Under the pieces are notes generated by a model. It ran no database searches. It was not told the origin of the DNA and saw nothing but the letters and a program-made list of their open reading frames with translations. DNA of 64,000 bases from Prosapia bicincta (Eukaryota; Arthropoda; Insecta; Hemiptera; Cercopidae), in assembly GCA_036971475.1 (NCBI GenBank), contig JBAIZL010000001.1, positions 108,576,350 through 108,640,349 on the forward strand. Reading direction: 5' to 3'. Below, one piece after another: positions 11,820 through 21,721 of the stretch (position 1 is the first letter of the stretch; every line of letters begins with the position of its first letter). Made by a program: the position numbers and the translations under genes.

Positions 11820-11891
<72 letters not shown>
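11820..11891. repeat. (TA)n microsatellite
   Basis: Uninterrupted TA run of about 72 bp. Confidence 0.9.
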
Positions 11892-11896
<5 letters not shown>

Positions 11897-14139
11897 GCAT
11901 TTAGTACGTCTGTTTTGGGTGTATTGTATATAAATGAATCAGAATGTTAACAACTTATACATGGTTTAATCTGCAGTTAGAAATACAAACAAAATGTTAT
12001 GGTCAAGTTAAATTCAGAGGTGTAAATTAATGCATTACATGTATCAATTTTATTCAAAACGTAAGTATAATTTAATTTCGTCTGTGTTCGTTGCAAAACT
12101 ACTGAAATTTCGTAGAGAATAATCCTTAGGAAAACCGTGAGGGTGTTTTAGCATATTTATTTTAAAACAAAAACACCAAAACAATTTTGTTGTTGTAAGT
12201 AGGTCAGAGAAGCATTTTCCTTGCAGGAAAGTTTAGTAATAATTGTTTCTAATTAAGGTTAATTCTTCGAGTCTCGCATTAGCCAAACTATAAATGTTTG
12301 GAATAAACGGAAGTAAATCATTGCAAAATGTATGCGAAACTAAATAATTTACACATATACTTGAAGATGTCGTTGTTACTGAGATTCCTTCTGAAAGTTC
12401 TTTTCAGAACTTTAAACTGAAACAAAAGAAAACTTGTTAGCTCTTTAACTCTTTTAATATAATGAAATATATTCATTTTAAAAAACATGAAGTAGATGCA
12501 ATGAACATTAAACTATGACTTCATCATTATTTAGAAAATGTTTTCATGTCTTTTTTAATAAACATTATTGTTTACTATTGTAGCACCTATTTATTTCTAC
12601 TACTGGCGGTCGATAAACAGTAGGTTATAATATACTAAAATTAATATCATATATTTATGTAATTTAAATTCTGTTTAAGATTAAATGAGTAAAATCATAC
12701 TATAATAATAAGTATGGTGGTTACAGTAAATAAGTTGGTGAGTGTTTCGGGGCGTTAGTGTCGTATTTTGTAGGATTAGGCTAAAGAAAAGCTTGAACCC
12801 TCATAATAGTTCTAGACCTGTTGCTGTTGTAGTAATTTGTTTTCCTCCAGCCTAATCAAGGCAGTGCCAATCGAATCGTTCGATCTTTTTTTTTATTTAT
12901 AATGAAAAGATAAATTATTTGGTTTACTTCTATCACTTTCTTCAGGTGACCAATGTAGCGTTGAAGGCATGGTGAATCGGATTTTTTTCGATTTTGGGTG
13001 TTTTATTTAATTAAAGACTTTCATATATCCCACATGTTCATAATTCGAATATTCGCTGCTTCACGATATTGGATATGGGATTTTTTTAAAAAATATTTTG
13101 CCTAAATTTTATTCTTTTATTCACAGCCCTTGATTGGGGATGATGACCAAAATTGGTTTTCGCCAGAAAAGCATCTGGTCCCAAAAAGGTTGTTTAGAAA
13201 ACCACACAACCTATAAGTGCATAAACGTCTATTTTCTACTATACGAGTTGTCTGTGAACAGTGATTAAAGAGCAAAGAAAACAAACATTTTATAATAACT
13301 TGGTGTGATAAACCAATTTATTTATAAAATATAACGGTTATTTTAAGGTCTAGTTTATTGAAGATCAATAAGGTGAAACGTCTTGGTGAAACGAAAGTAT
13401 CATCGAGTAGACATGACTTCCATGAGGCAGAATCTACCTGTCTGTAGATTCAATTACTAAAGGAAACATGAAAAATTCCTATATCTCAAAGCTCTTAGTA
13501 CGCAGTTTTATTTCATATTCAAGCGAAGCATACAATCAAGTAATTGGTTGCTACTTCTCCACAATTCAGCCGATGTCGCAACAATAAAATCAGAAGAGAT
13601 TTATTTCTCCCAAAGGAAATTAACTTTAATTTTTAATACAACTTTCAATCTGTCGTTGATTTATAATACAATATAGTTGAAAGACAAAATGTAATCCGTC
13701 ATGAAAACATATTTGTGTTCTAGAATAATTATTTTAAAGGAATATATTTACAGTTATTTATCCTTACTTTTATTTATTATATAGTTACAATTTTCTTCTG
13801 TTTCTCGTAGCAGTTGTTCTCCCACTTCATAACATATTCTCTCACTTCATGATGTTATGGATTGAACACATTTTCATTGAAGGTGTATTGTATGAAAAAA
13901 CCTGTTACTAACTTAAATTAAATCAAATATTTACTACAAACGAGGCTTTTATTTGTTATTTAAAACTTCACCTCAGTTGAAAATTTTCTTGAATTTGTTA
14001 ATTGCGATTGATTAAAAAATGACCTCATCCTTTTTTCAAAATTATTAGCTTGAAAAAATGTTTTCATAGTTCAACTTGACCATAAATAATTTGGTCGAAA
14101 TAGAATTGACCAGAACATTAGACCATTTTAATACATAGC
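11892..14139. other. AT-rich DNA with degenerate hairpin relics
   Basis: A minus-strand CTGAAGA at about 12949-12955, followed by GAAGTAAACC, resembles the hammerhead-like motif but lacks convincing stems. Around 13136-13195 there is a stem-rich stretch with GACCAAAATTGGT and CCAG/CTGG pairings. No gene was recognised. Confidence 0.4.
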
Positions 14140-14403
14140 CAACTTACATATCACTTCCAGAACCCAAAGTCTAAGAATAGACATTTAAAGTAATATTTTG
14201 TCTATTTAGAGATTTTCTATAAATAATTTAAATTAGAAGATTCCTAAACATAATTTGCTCAAATAATTTAATTAGTATAATAATAAAAACAAGTAATATA
14301 AAAAAAGTGTTTAAAGTAAATTCTTCTTGGGGTTAATAAAGAAAACTTTTATTTTAGTTACCCTAGAGCATTATTTATGATATTGTGTGGTAGCCATGGC
14401 AAC
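14140..14403 (+). repeat. Diverged direct repeat, copy A
   Basis: Matches copy B (14675-14910) through several blocks: ACTTC.AGAAC.CAAAG.CTAA, CTATAAATAATTTAAATT.GAAGA, AAACATAAT.TGCTC, and a GT.GCCATG.CAAC palindrome at the end. The offset of about 510-535 bp changes through indels, so the duplication is old. Confidence 0.65.
14390..14403. promoter_or_regulatory. X-box-like palindrome
   Basis: GTAGCCATGGCAAC fits the RFX-factor X-box consensus GTNRCC-N2-RGYAAC exactly. The duplicated copy at 14897-14910 (GTTGCCATGACAAC) has one mismatch. There is no adjacent gene, so function is uncertain; a 14-bp match can occur by chance. Confidence 0.3.
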
Positions 14404-14674
14404 AGTTTAAGGTGTTACAATTGAGGTTTCGATGCAACCAGATGGGTGAAAAATTTTATATTCTAATTTTTGAAAAAAACTGTATTAACATCAATTGTCA
14501 CCCACTATAAGTTAAATAAAATGTATTTATTTTTGATAGGATGAATAAAAACGTATTTTATTAACGATTGAAAAATTGTACAAGATGACAAATTTATCAG
14601 GAGAGTGTGACCTAATAGAAGGAATTTAATAAAGCATCTTCCTAATAGCACAATACTAAACTTACCAATAGGCA

Positions 14675-14910
14675 ACTAAATATTACTTCAAGAACACAAA
14701 GCCTAATAATTCAAATTTAAATTAATATTTTAACTTATTTAACTATTCATAGAGATTGTCTATAAATAATTTAAATTGGAAGACTCCTTTAAACATAATA
14801 TGCTCGAAATAGTATAACTAGTATAGTGGTAAAAATAAAGCATCTACCTAATAATATAATTATTCTAAACAAGTCTTATTGAACACGTTCCGTGGGGTTG
14901 CCATGACAAC
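14675..14910 (+). repeat. Diverged direct repeat, copy B
   Basis: Second copy of the block at 14140-14403, about 75-80% similar by eye over the matched segments. Confidence 0.65.
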
Positions 14911-15296
14911 AATAAGTTTTCCAATTTGATACTATTACGTACCTATAATATTTTCAAAAAGTATATGCTAAAACCACGGCAATAAAAAATATCTGATAGG
15001 ATGTTGATATTTATTTTGTTTTCCCTAAAAGTACAATGACTCTGTAAAATATGAATCAAACTCAACAAAATTCCATTTCAACTGAAATTGTTAACCTTTT
15101 ATTGTAATTTAATCTGTATTCAGAATTTTAATAGTTATAAAAAATGTGTACTTGGTCAGCGTGAAATTATTCAATTGTAATAGGAACAGGTAAAATTATT
15201 GTAAAACAAATGTTTTTTAGAAAATGACGAAGTTTTCCAAATCGGGAACATTATTTGTTTTAAAACATAAAGAATAATTTTAACTGCTAAGATAGG

Positions 15297-15301
15297 CCTA
15301 C
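15297..15301 (+). repeat. Target-site duplication CCTAC (left)
   Basis: CCTAC directly before the 5' LTR is repeated directly after the 3' LTR at 21717-21721. A 5-bp duplication is the usual size for BEL/Pao insertion. Confidence 0.9.
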
Positions 15302-15620
15302 TGTTACATACTTAAAACCAATATAGACTCATTTCCTTTATTTTAAGCCCGCCGCCAAAGTCAGACACCTACGTTCTAATATATTCTTATACTTTCAATC
15401 TCCATACCTTCGGTACTAGCACACGTAAATGTAACTGTTTTATTGATTATTAAACCTATTGTTATCAGTGCGTGGAATACGAACAAGTTTTCTGGCCAGA
15501 AATCGCTTATTTAATACGCGAGTGTGATAAGTGCGTATTCCATGGTGCACGTAAGTACAATCTATTAGTTTATATAATTAATAATAATTATTGGTCCTCC
15601 GAAAATATTGTTACCAAACA
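15302..15620 (+). repeat. BEL 5' LTR (319 bp)
   Basis: Begins TGTTACATAC and ends CCAAACA, matching the 3' LTR at 21323-21716 apart from about 4 small differences and one missing block of about 76 bp (the block is in the 3' LTR at about 21387-21463). It should carry promoter and polyadenylation signals for the element. Confidence 0.95.
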
Positions 15621-16047
15621 AATTTTGGTCCAGCCGGGCCGGATCTTAAGCCTTAAGACCTATATAAAAAATAAAATAAAATACAATTCATTATATGTGT
15701 TCATTCTACAATTTCTACAAGTTTTTTCAAACTTTATCTGTGCATGCAAACACTGGAAAACTAGTTTCATGTCGCAGTATATGAAACAGCTGATCCTCTC
15801 TTATCTTTGTTTGGCTTTGGCGTGCATTAATATGTTGGTTTAAATTAATTGTAAAAGTTTATGAAAAGTGATTTCAGTTGTTTATAGAAGGTTATCTCAT
15901 TGAGCCTACGTCGATTTGTTGTTTACTTAGGCTTATTTATCTCTCCGTTAAATATATACGCTCATAGGCCTAATCTCTTTAAAACATTTTGTAATTTAAA
16001 AATTAAAGCAGATATCTCATCTTCTACTATAAAACTATTATTTAATC
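15621..16047 (+). other. BEL 5' leader with primer binding site
   Basis: TGGTCCAGCCGGG starts 5 nt after the LTR (15626) and is placed where the tRNA primer binding site belongs; I cannot name the tRNA. The remaining leader has no coding signature. A 123-codon frame at 15472-15843 runs from the LTR into the leader and is not a gene. Confidence 0.65.
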
Positions 16048-16797
16048 ATGGCAAAATCTTTGGCAGTTATTAAATCAAAGAAAGACAATATATTTAGTCA
16101 AATTCAAGAGATTTTTGATCTAACAAAAAAAACATCTGATAAGTCAATTCTGCAAAAATTGTTGGTGCGCGCTAAATCTATAAATAGGCTTCGTGAAGAA
16201 TTTTCTGATATTTTAGACATTTATCATGAACTAGAAATACAGGCTAACGCGAATTTTCAACCCAACTACGCTCCTCTTAACAGCATCAACGAGTTAGTCG
16301 ATTATGTTAATTCTACCGTATATTCGATAGAAAGTAAGATGTCATCAACAAGGCCTAAATGTGAAATAGTTACTCCTCAGTTACATATACGACTGCCTAA
16401 GCTTGAACTCAAGCATTTCGATGGTGAATTTCTCGAATGGATGTCATTCATTAATATATTTAACGCTAGCATTCATGAAAATGCATCGTTACCAGCAGTT
16501 TCTAAACTTCAATATTTATTGAGCGTTATCTCAGGAGAACCGCTAAATTTAATTAAATCTCTCCCTATTTCTGACGCTAATTATAAAGTGGCCTATGACT
16601 TATTAAAAGAAAGATATCACTCGCCGAGGCGGTTAGTTACTTTACACCTCAATCAAATTTTAGATTTGCCCTCTGTGAACAACACGCCTAAACAAATGAG
16701 AAATTTTGTAAATTTATACTCAGAAAATATACAAGCTCTTAAAGGTCTTGTCAAGAAAAGCAGAATACGTCTCAAATCTCTAATACTGTTCTCTTAG
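16048..16797 (+). pseudogene. gag: BEL gag, N-terminal part
   Basis: A 249-codon frame starting ATG after the leader. The N-terminal 100 residues are helical and charged. From about residue 110 comes the conserved gag block of BEL/Pao elements (DUF1759-like): LPKLELKHFDGEFLEWMSF, then KLQYLLSVISGEP and YDLLKERY at about residues 112-190. Gag packages the element RNA into particles. A full BEL gag carries CCHC zinc knuckles further on; none is present. The frame ends at 16797 and the protease begins in another frame within 30-60 bp, so a deletion has probably removed the gag C-terminus and joined its remains to pol. The start fits the family and has no earlier in-frame rival. Confidence 0.85.
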
Positions 16798-16823
16798 GCA
16801 CTCTACTTGTTAAGCTTACCTAG

Positions 16824-19800
16824 TCTAACGGTATTACTCATGTATTTCGTGCTCTTGTTGACTCTGGCAGTCAATCTTGTTTTCTCACCGAGCGTGCTGC
16901 TCAATTATTGTGTGCTCCTCGTACTAAGACCACTCATAGTGTGGTAGGATTGTCTCAGGTACCCTTACGCTCAAAAGGTCTCACCTCAGTTGCTGTTGAA
17001 AGTCTTGGGGGCAAGGTTATTTCAATTAATGAAAGATTTTTAATATTGGAAAAAATATGTGTTAACCTACCAAGCACACAGGTAGACTCTGAAGTTCTTT
17101 CCAAGGTTCGTCCTTATGTTTTGGCAGACCCTACGTTTCACTTGCCAGGAGGCATAGACGTTCTTCTTGGTGGTGCTTTATTTTTACTCATACTTACTCA
17201 AGAATCTTATAACCTCGGACCTGGTTTACCCAGGCTAATAGGCACACCCTTTGGCTTTTTAGTAATGGGTAACGCACCATGTCTATCTGGCAGTGAACTT
17301 CATAGTAACTCCAGCTCTCAATTATCAACTACACTTCTAGCTGTCAACGACATTGACCTTCACGACTCACTACAAAGGTTTTGGCAACAGGAAGAACCCC
17401 CTGCTGTGTCTAAGCTTTCTCAAGAAGATACATTATGTGAAGATCACTTTCTCGCCACTCATACTCGGGACCAATCTGGCCGATATTGCGTCCGACTACC
17501 ATTCAAGACTGAACATCCTCCTCTGGGTCAATCTCGTTTAAATGCAGAAAAAAGACTGCACTCTCTAGAAAAGAAATTTAGTGCTCAACCTCAATTTAAA
17601 TCCCTATATACTGATTTTATGGCTGACTACTTAGCCTCTGGTCACATGATATACGCTCATAATACTGATCTAACTGTACCTCATTACTTCCTTCCTCACC
17701 ATGGTGTTTTAAAGGAGTCTAGCAGCACAACTCGTTTACGTACTGTATTTGATGCTAGTTCTGAAACCTCTAATGGTATTTCTCTTAATAATATTTTATT
17801 AACAGGCAAAAAGATACAAACGAATATTTGTGATTTATTACTAAATTTTCGGATTCATAACGTTGTTTTTTCTTGTGACATTCGTCAAATGTATAGACAG
17901 GTAAAAATGCACCCTGATGACCAGTGCTATCAGATGATCTTATGGCGTGAAAGTCCAGATCAGCCCTCTTTAATCTACAAGCTCACGACAGTGACTTACG
18001 GAGTGAATTGTTCACCGTATCTTGCCATTAGAACCTTACATCAGCTCGCTGCAGACGAAGGTGACTCCTATCCTGAAGCTGCAAATATTCTACGCACGCA
18101 GACGTTCGTAGATGACATCATCTCTGGAGCTGACTCTGAAGAAAAGGCTTTGAGCCTCCGTAAGCAACTCATCTCGCTCCTGGCTCGCGGAGGCTTTGAA
18201 CTACGCAAATGGACATCTAACTCCAGTCAACTGCTGCAAGATCTTCCTGATGCTCATTTAGAGACCCCTGTATTCCTTCAAGGCAGTAAACAACCACATT
18301 TCACTATATTAGGTCTTCACTGGTCACCCTCTACCGATACGTTTACCTATAATTTGAATTTTCCTCACAATTCCAGGACTAAACGTCAAATTCTCGGTAT
18401 CATTGCCCAGATTTACGATCCTTGTGGATTTCTCTCACCCATTGTTATGTGGGCCAAACGTTTTATGCAACTACTCTGGATCAAAGGATTGAACTGGGAT
18501 GAACCACTTCCATCTGAACAATTGAAATTATGGCAAACCTTTACAGACTCGGCTAATACTCTACGAGAAATTGTAATTCCTCGTGCATTACGAATAACAC
18601 ACTCGAGAAATTTTGAGTTACACGGTTTCTCAGATGCTTCTGAGAACGGTTATGCCGCCGTCGTTTACTTGAGATGCCAACATAGCGACGACTCTGTGTT
18701 AATTCGGCAAGTAATATCGAAGACTCGGGTAGCCCCTCTGAAAAGGCTCACGGTACCTCGATTAGAGCTAAGTGCAGCTCATTTACTCGCCCAACTAGTG
18801 GGATATGTTATATCTCTTTTTGAAAAAAGGGTGGAATTTTCTTCTGTATTTCTATGGTGTGATTCGACAGTAACACTGACATGGTTACCAACACCTCTTC
18901 ATCGATTGAAGACGTTTGTTGCCAACCGGGTAGCCCAGATACAAGAATTAGTGCCTTCTCATTACTGGAGACACGTTGCGAGTGAAGATAATCCTGCTGA
19001 TTGCGCGTCGCGTGGGTTACTTCCTAAAGATTTACCACAGCACTCATTATGGTGGTACGGCCCCTTTTGGCTACAAAAATCTAATGATAACTGGCCTGTA
19101 TCTCATTTTATGCCTGCAAAACTTACTGACACAGGAGAAGAGAAACCCATTTCACCTATATCTCTCATATCAACTGCTCCTCATGAATGGGAGCTCCTCA
19201 CTCAGTTTTCTCACTTTAGCCGACTCCAGCGTGTGATGGCTTATATTTTGCGATTTACTCATAACGCTCGTCATTCAAGAAAGCTCGATGGCCCTCTCAA
19301 CACTCTGGAAATGACGGCGTCAAGACTCGCAATTTTCAAGATGGTTCAAGAATCAGCGTTCAGAGACTACATCGTTGCCATGAAGAAGGATCCAACTACA
19401 CCTGCCTCGTCACAACTCCGCCTACTCTCTCCTTTTCTCGACAAGGATGATATCCTAAGAGTGGGAGGACGTCTCAACGCTTTAAAACTTCCTACGGATG
19501 TGCAACATCCTGTGATTTTGCCCAAACGACATCATGTCGTCAACCTTCTTATTTATTTTTATCATCGAAAATACTTACACTCGGGTGCTCAATTGACTCA
19601 ATCACTTCTTGCACAGGATGTGTGGATACTCTCGGCCCGAAGTGTAATACGCTCTCGCATTTTTCAATGTGTTGTATGTTTTCGACACAAGCCTCACAAT
19701 AAATCTCCGCTCATGGGTGATTTACCAAAAGCAAGATTAACTCCTTCTCGTCCGTTTCTCAACACCGGAATTGACTACGGAGGTCCTTTTAACATCAAAA

Positions 19801-20501
19801 TGCACAATTTGCGCTCGATTCGCTTGACCAAAGCATATATTTGTATCTTTGTTTGCCTTGTGACAAAGGCTGTACACATTGAAGTAGTATCGGACCTGTC
19901 GACAGATGGGTTTATTGCCGCTCTCACCCGATTTGTGTCTAAACGCGGTCTTTGCACAAATATTTATTCTGACTGTGGAACGAATTTCGTTGGAGCGAAT
20001 AATGCTTTACAAAATCTCATCAGCTCTTCAGCCCGAACCCCTCTTGCTGAATTCTCATCACAACACAATATCAACTTTCATTTCAACCCGCCTGCAGCTC
20101 CTCATCAAGGTGGTCTTTGGGAAGCAGCAATCAAGAGTGCAAAACATCACCTCCGACGTGTCATCGGTGAACATATTTTAACTCTATGTGAATTTTCCAC
20201 TCTCACAACTCAAGTAGAGGCTATTTTGAATTCGAGACCTCTCACACCTCTGTCAAACGACGCCTCAGACCTCAATGCACTCACCCCGGGTCACTTCTTA
20301 ATAGGATCTTCATTGGTTTCAGTTCCAGAAGAGGATCTTTTCAACGTTCCTGCCAACAGACTCAAGCACTGGCAGCTAATCAAGGCCTTTCACCAGCGTA
20401 TTTGGAAGAGATGGCATCTAGAATATATCCATACTCTTCAGCAACGGGGGAAGTGGAACGTGCCAACTCTCAACCTGCGCGTCGGCGACCTCGTGTTATA
20501 G
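16824..20501 (+). pseudogene. pol: BEL pol: protease, RT, RNase H, integrase
   Basis: The frame is open from 16824 (stop TAG at 16821) to a stop at 20501; the first ATG-like start is at 16908 (residue numbers below count from it). The Pao-type aspartic protease active site DSGSQ is at 16860-16874, upstream of that start, so the protein would normally be made as a fusion. RT: palm with CDIRQMYRQV and the catalytic FVDD at residues 400-403. RNase H: D576 (FSDAS), then PRLEL, WCDST and NPAD. Integrase: an HH/CC zinc region before D956 (TGIDYGGPF), D1022 (YSDCGTNF) and E1072 (LWEAA), spaced as a DDE catalytic triad. The final conserved domain is cut after GDLVL by the MITE insertion. No other stop is seen in 1197 codons, which fits recent decay. 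Confidence 0.95.
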
Positions 20502-21018
20502 TCTATCCATTTTGGGAAGGCGGGTAAAAGATTAAGTCACCGCCCGAGCTCCCAACAATAGCTTGGGTCAGGCGCTCGGCGGCCGGCCGCCCGCGCTAAT
20601 GAGGCGTAAAAAGCACTCCACTCCAAAATATTATCACATAAAAGTAAGCGTATTTTTAAATTTTTTATTACAGTTTTGATGTCTACCTGTGATTTCATGA
20701 AAAACTAGTCCAAACACGACGGAGTTATGTCAATTAGTAAAATTAGTGGTTACAAAACATTGTAGTGAGTACAATTTTACTAATTGACATAACTCCGTCG
20801 TGTTTGGACTAGTTTTTCATGAAATCACACGTAGACATCAAAACTGTAATACAAAATTAAAAATTACGCTTACTTTTATGTAATAATATTTTGGAGTGGA
20901 GTGCTTTTTACGCCTCATTAGCGCGGGCGGCCGGCCGCCGAGCGCCTGACCCAAGCTATTGTTGGGAGCTCGGGCGGGGACTTAATCTTTTACCCGCCTT
21001 CCCAAAATGGATAGACTA
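20499..21018. mobile_element. Palindromic MITE with TA target duplication
   Basis: A 520-bp near-perfect palindrome: arms 20499-20744 and 20773-21018, loop 28 bp. Ends read TAGTCTATCC on both sides and are flanked by TA (20497-20498 and 21019-21020). The outer parts are GC-rich with a GGCCGGCC-containing patch, unlike the AT-rich surroundings. There is no coding capacity. TA duplication points to mobilisation by a Tc1/mariner-like or related TA-targeting transposase. It interrupts BEL pol, so it is younger than the BEL copy. Confidence 0.92.
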
Positions 21019-21020
21019 TA

Positions 21021-21179
21021 GTGCATCAACCTGCACCACCTCTCGCATGGCCTCTGGCTAGGATAAGTAGTGTTTCTCCAGGAAAGGATGGTGTAGTAAG
21101 AGTGGTTCATTTGAAGACAAAGCAGGGAACCTTGACAAGACCTGCTCACAAGGTTTTCCCTCTACCTCTACGCTCATAA
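21021..21179 (+). pseudogene. pol: BEL pol C-terminal end, downstream of the MITE
   Basis: This 52-codon stretch to a TAA continues the last domain of BEL integrase-side polyprotein (family pattern of W-PLARI, then V-R-V-K-T, then RP-H-K-LPL near the end). It is in register with the upstream pol when the insert plus one TA is left out, showing that the insertion itself is what broke the frame. No start of its own is expected. Confidence 0.85.
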
Positions 21180-21322
21180 TGAACTTGCGCCATAGTGCGC
21201 TCACTTTTTGTAAAAGAGATATTTTTATTTTCCTTTATGAACTTTTTATTTTTATAAACTCTCTAAATATTATATTTGTGTTAGTTCTCTTTGAATCCTA
21301 GAAGGATTCAAGGCCCCCGGTA
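21180..21322 (+). other. BEL 3' non-coding tail
   Basis: Short spacer from the pol stop to the 3' LTR. It ends AAGGCCCCCGGTA, where the plus-strand primer site should be, although the tract is not all-purine. Confidence 0.6.
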
Positions 21323-21716
21323 TGTTACATACTTAAAACCAATATAGACTCATTTCCTTTATTTTAAACCCGCCGCCAAAGTCAGACGAAGCTCACCCGT
21401 GATAAGGTTTCTGCCGTTTGAACCGGTAGAGCACGTTAGACCTTTCCAGAGTGTATACCGATACCCTACGTTCTAATATATTCTTATACTTTCAATCTCC
21501 GTACCTTCGGTACTAGCACACGTAAATGTAACTGTTTTATTGATTATTAAACCTATTGTTATCAGTGCGTGGAATACGAACAAGTTTTCTGGCCAGAAAT
21601 CGCTTATTTAATACGCGAGTGTGATAAGTGCGTATTCCATGGTGCACGTAAGTACAATCTATTAGTTTATATAGTTATAATAATTATTGGTCCTCCGAAA
21701 ATATTGTTACCAAACA
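21323..21716 (+). repeat. BEL 3' LTR (394 bp)
   Basis: Starts TGTTACATAC and ends CCAAACA like the 5' LTR, with about 76 bp more in the first third. It is followed by the second CCTAC (21717-21721). Confidence 0.95.
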
Positions 21717-21721
21717 CCTAC
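21717..21721 (+). repeat. Target-site duplication CCTAC (right)
   Basis: Pairs with 15297-15301. Confidence 0.9.

Larger units (their letters stand above)
15302..21716 (+). mobile_element. BEL/Pao LTR retrotransposon, full length, interrupted
   Basis: A complete element of 6415 bp with two LTRs, target duplication, 5' leader, gag part, pol and 3' tail. Gene order (gag, protease, RT, RNase H, integrase), the Pao-type protease, the H2C2 integrase and the C-terminal domain after it identify the BEL/Pao superfamily. The LTRs differ at only a few bases outside one indel, so insertion is fairly recent. It is nevertheless dead: gag and pol are separated by a stop and an apparent deletion, and a 520-bp MITE (20499-21018) sits inside the last part of pol. 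The MITE is removed from the numbering if the original element is considered, leaving about 5.9 kb. Confidence 0.97.

Noticed and set aside
12937..12960. CTGAAGA followed by GAAG on the minus strand
   Set aside because: No stem II, and the base after GAA is not A; at best a decayed relative.
13131..13200. Stem-rich stretch with GCGAAAACC and GGTC on the minus strand
   Set aside because: Has a GAA, a possible stem III and a GTC, but no CTGANGA and no stem I, so I did not call it hammerhead-like.
15472..15843. 123-codon frame in the BEL 5' LTR and leader
   Set aside because: The start lies in the LTR and is duplicated in the 3' LTR at 21569; it is a chance frame, not a gene.
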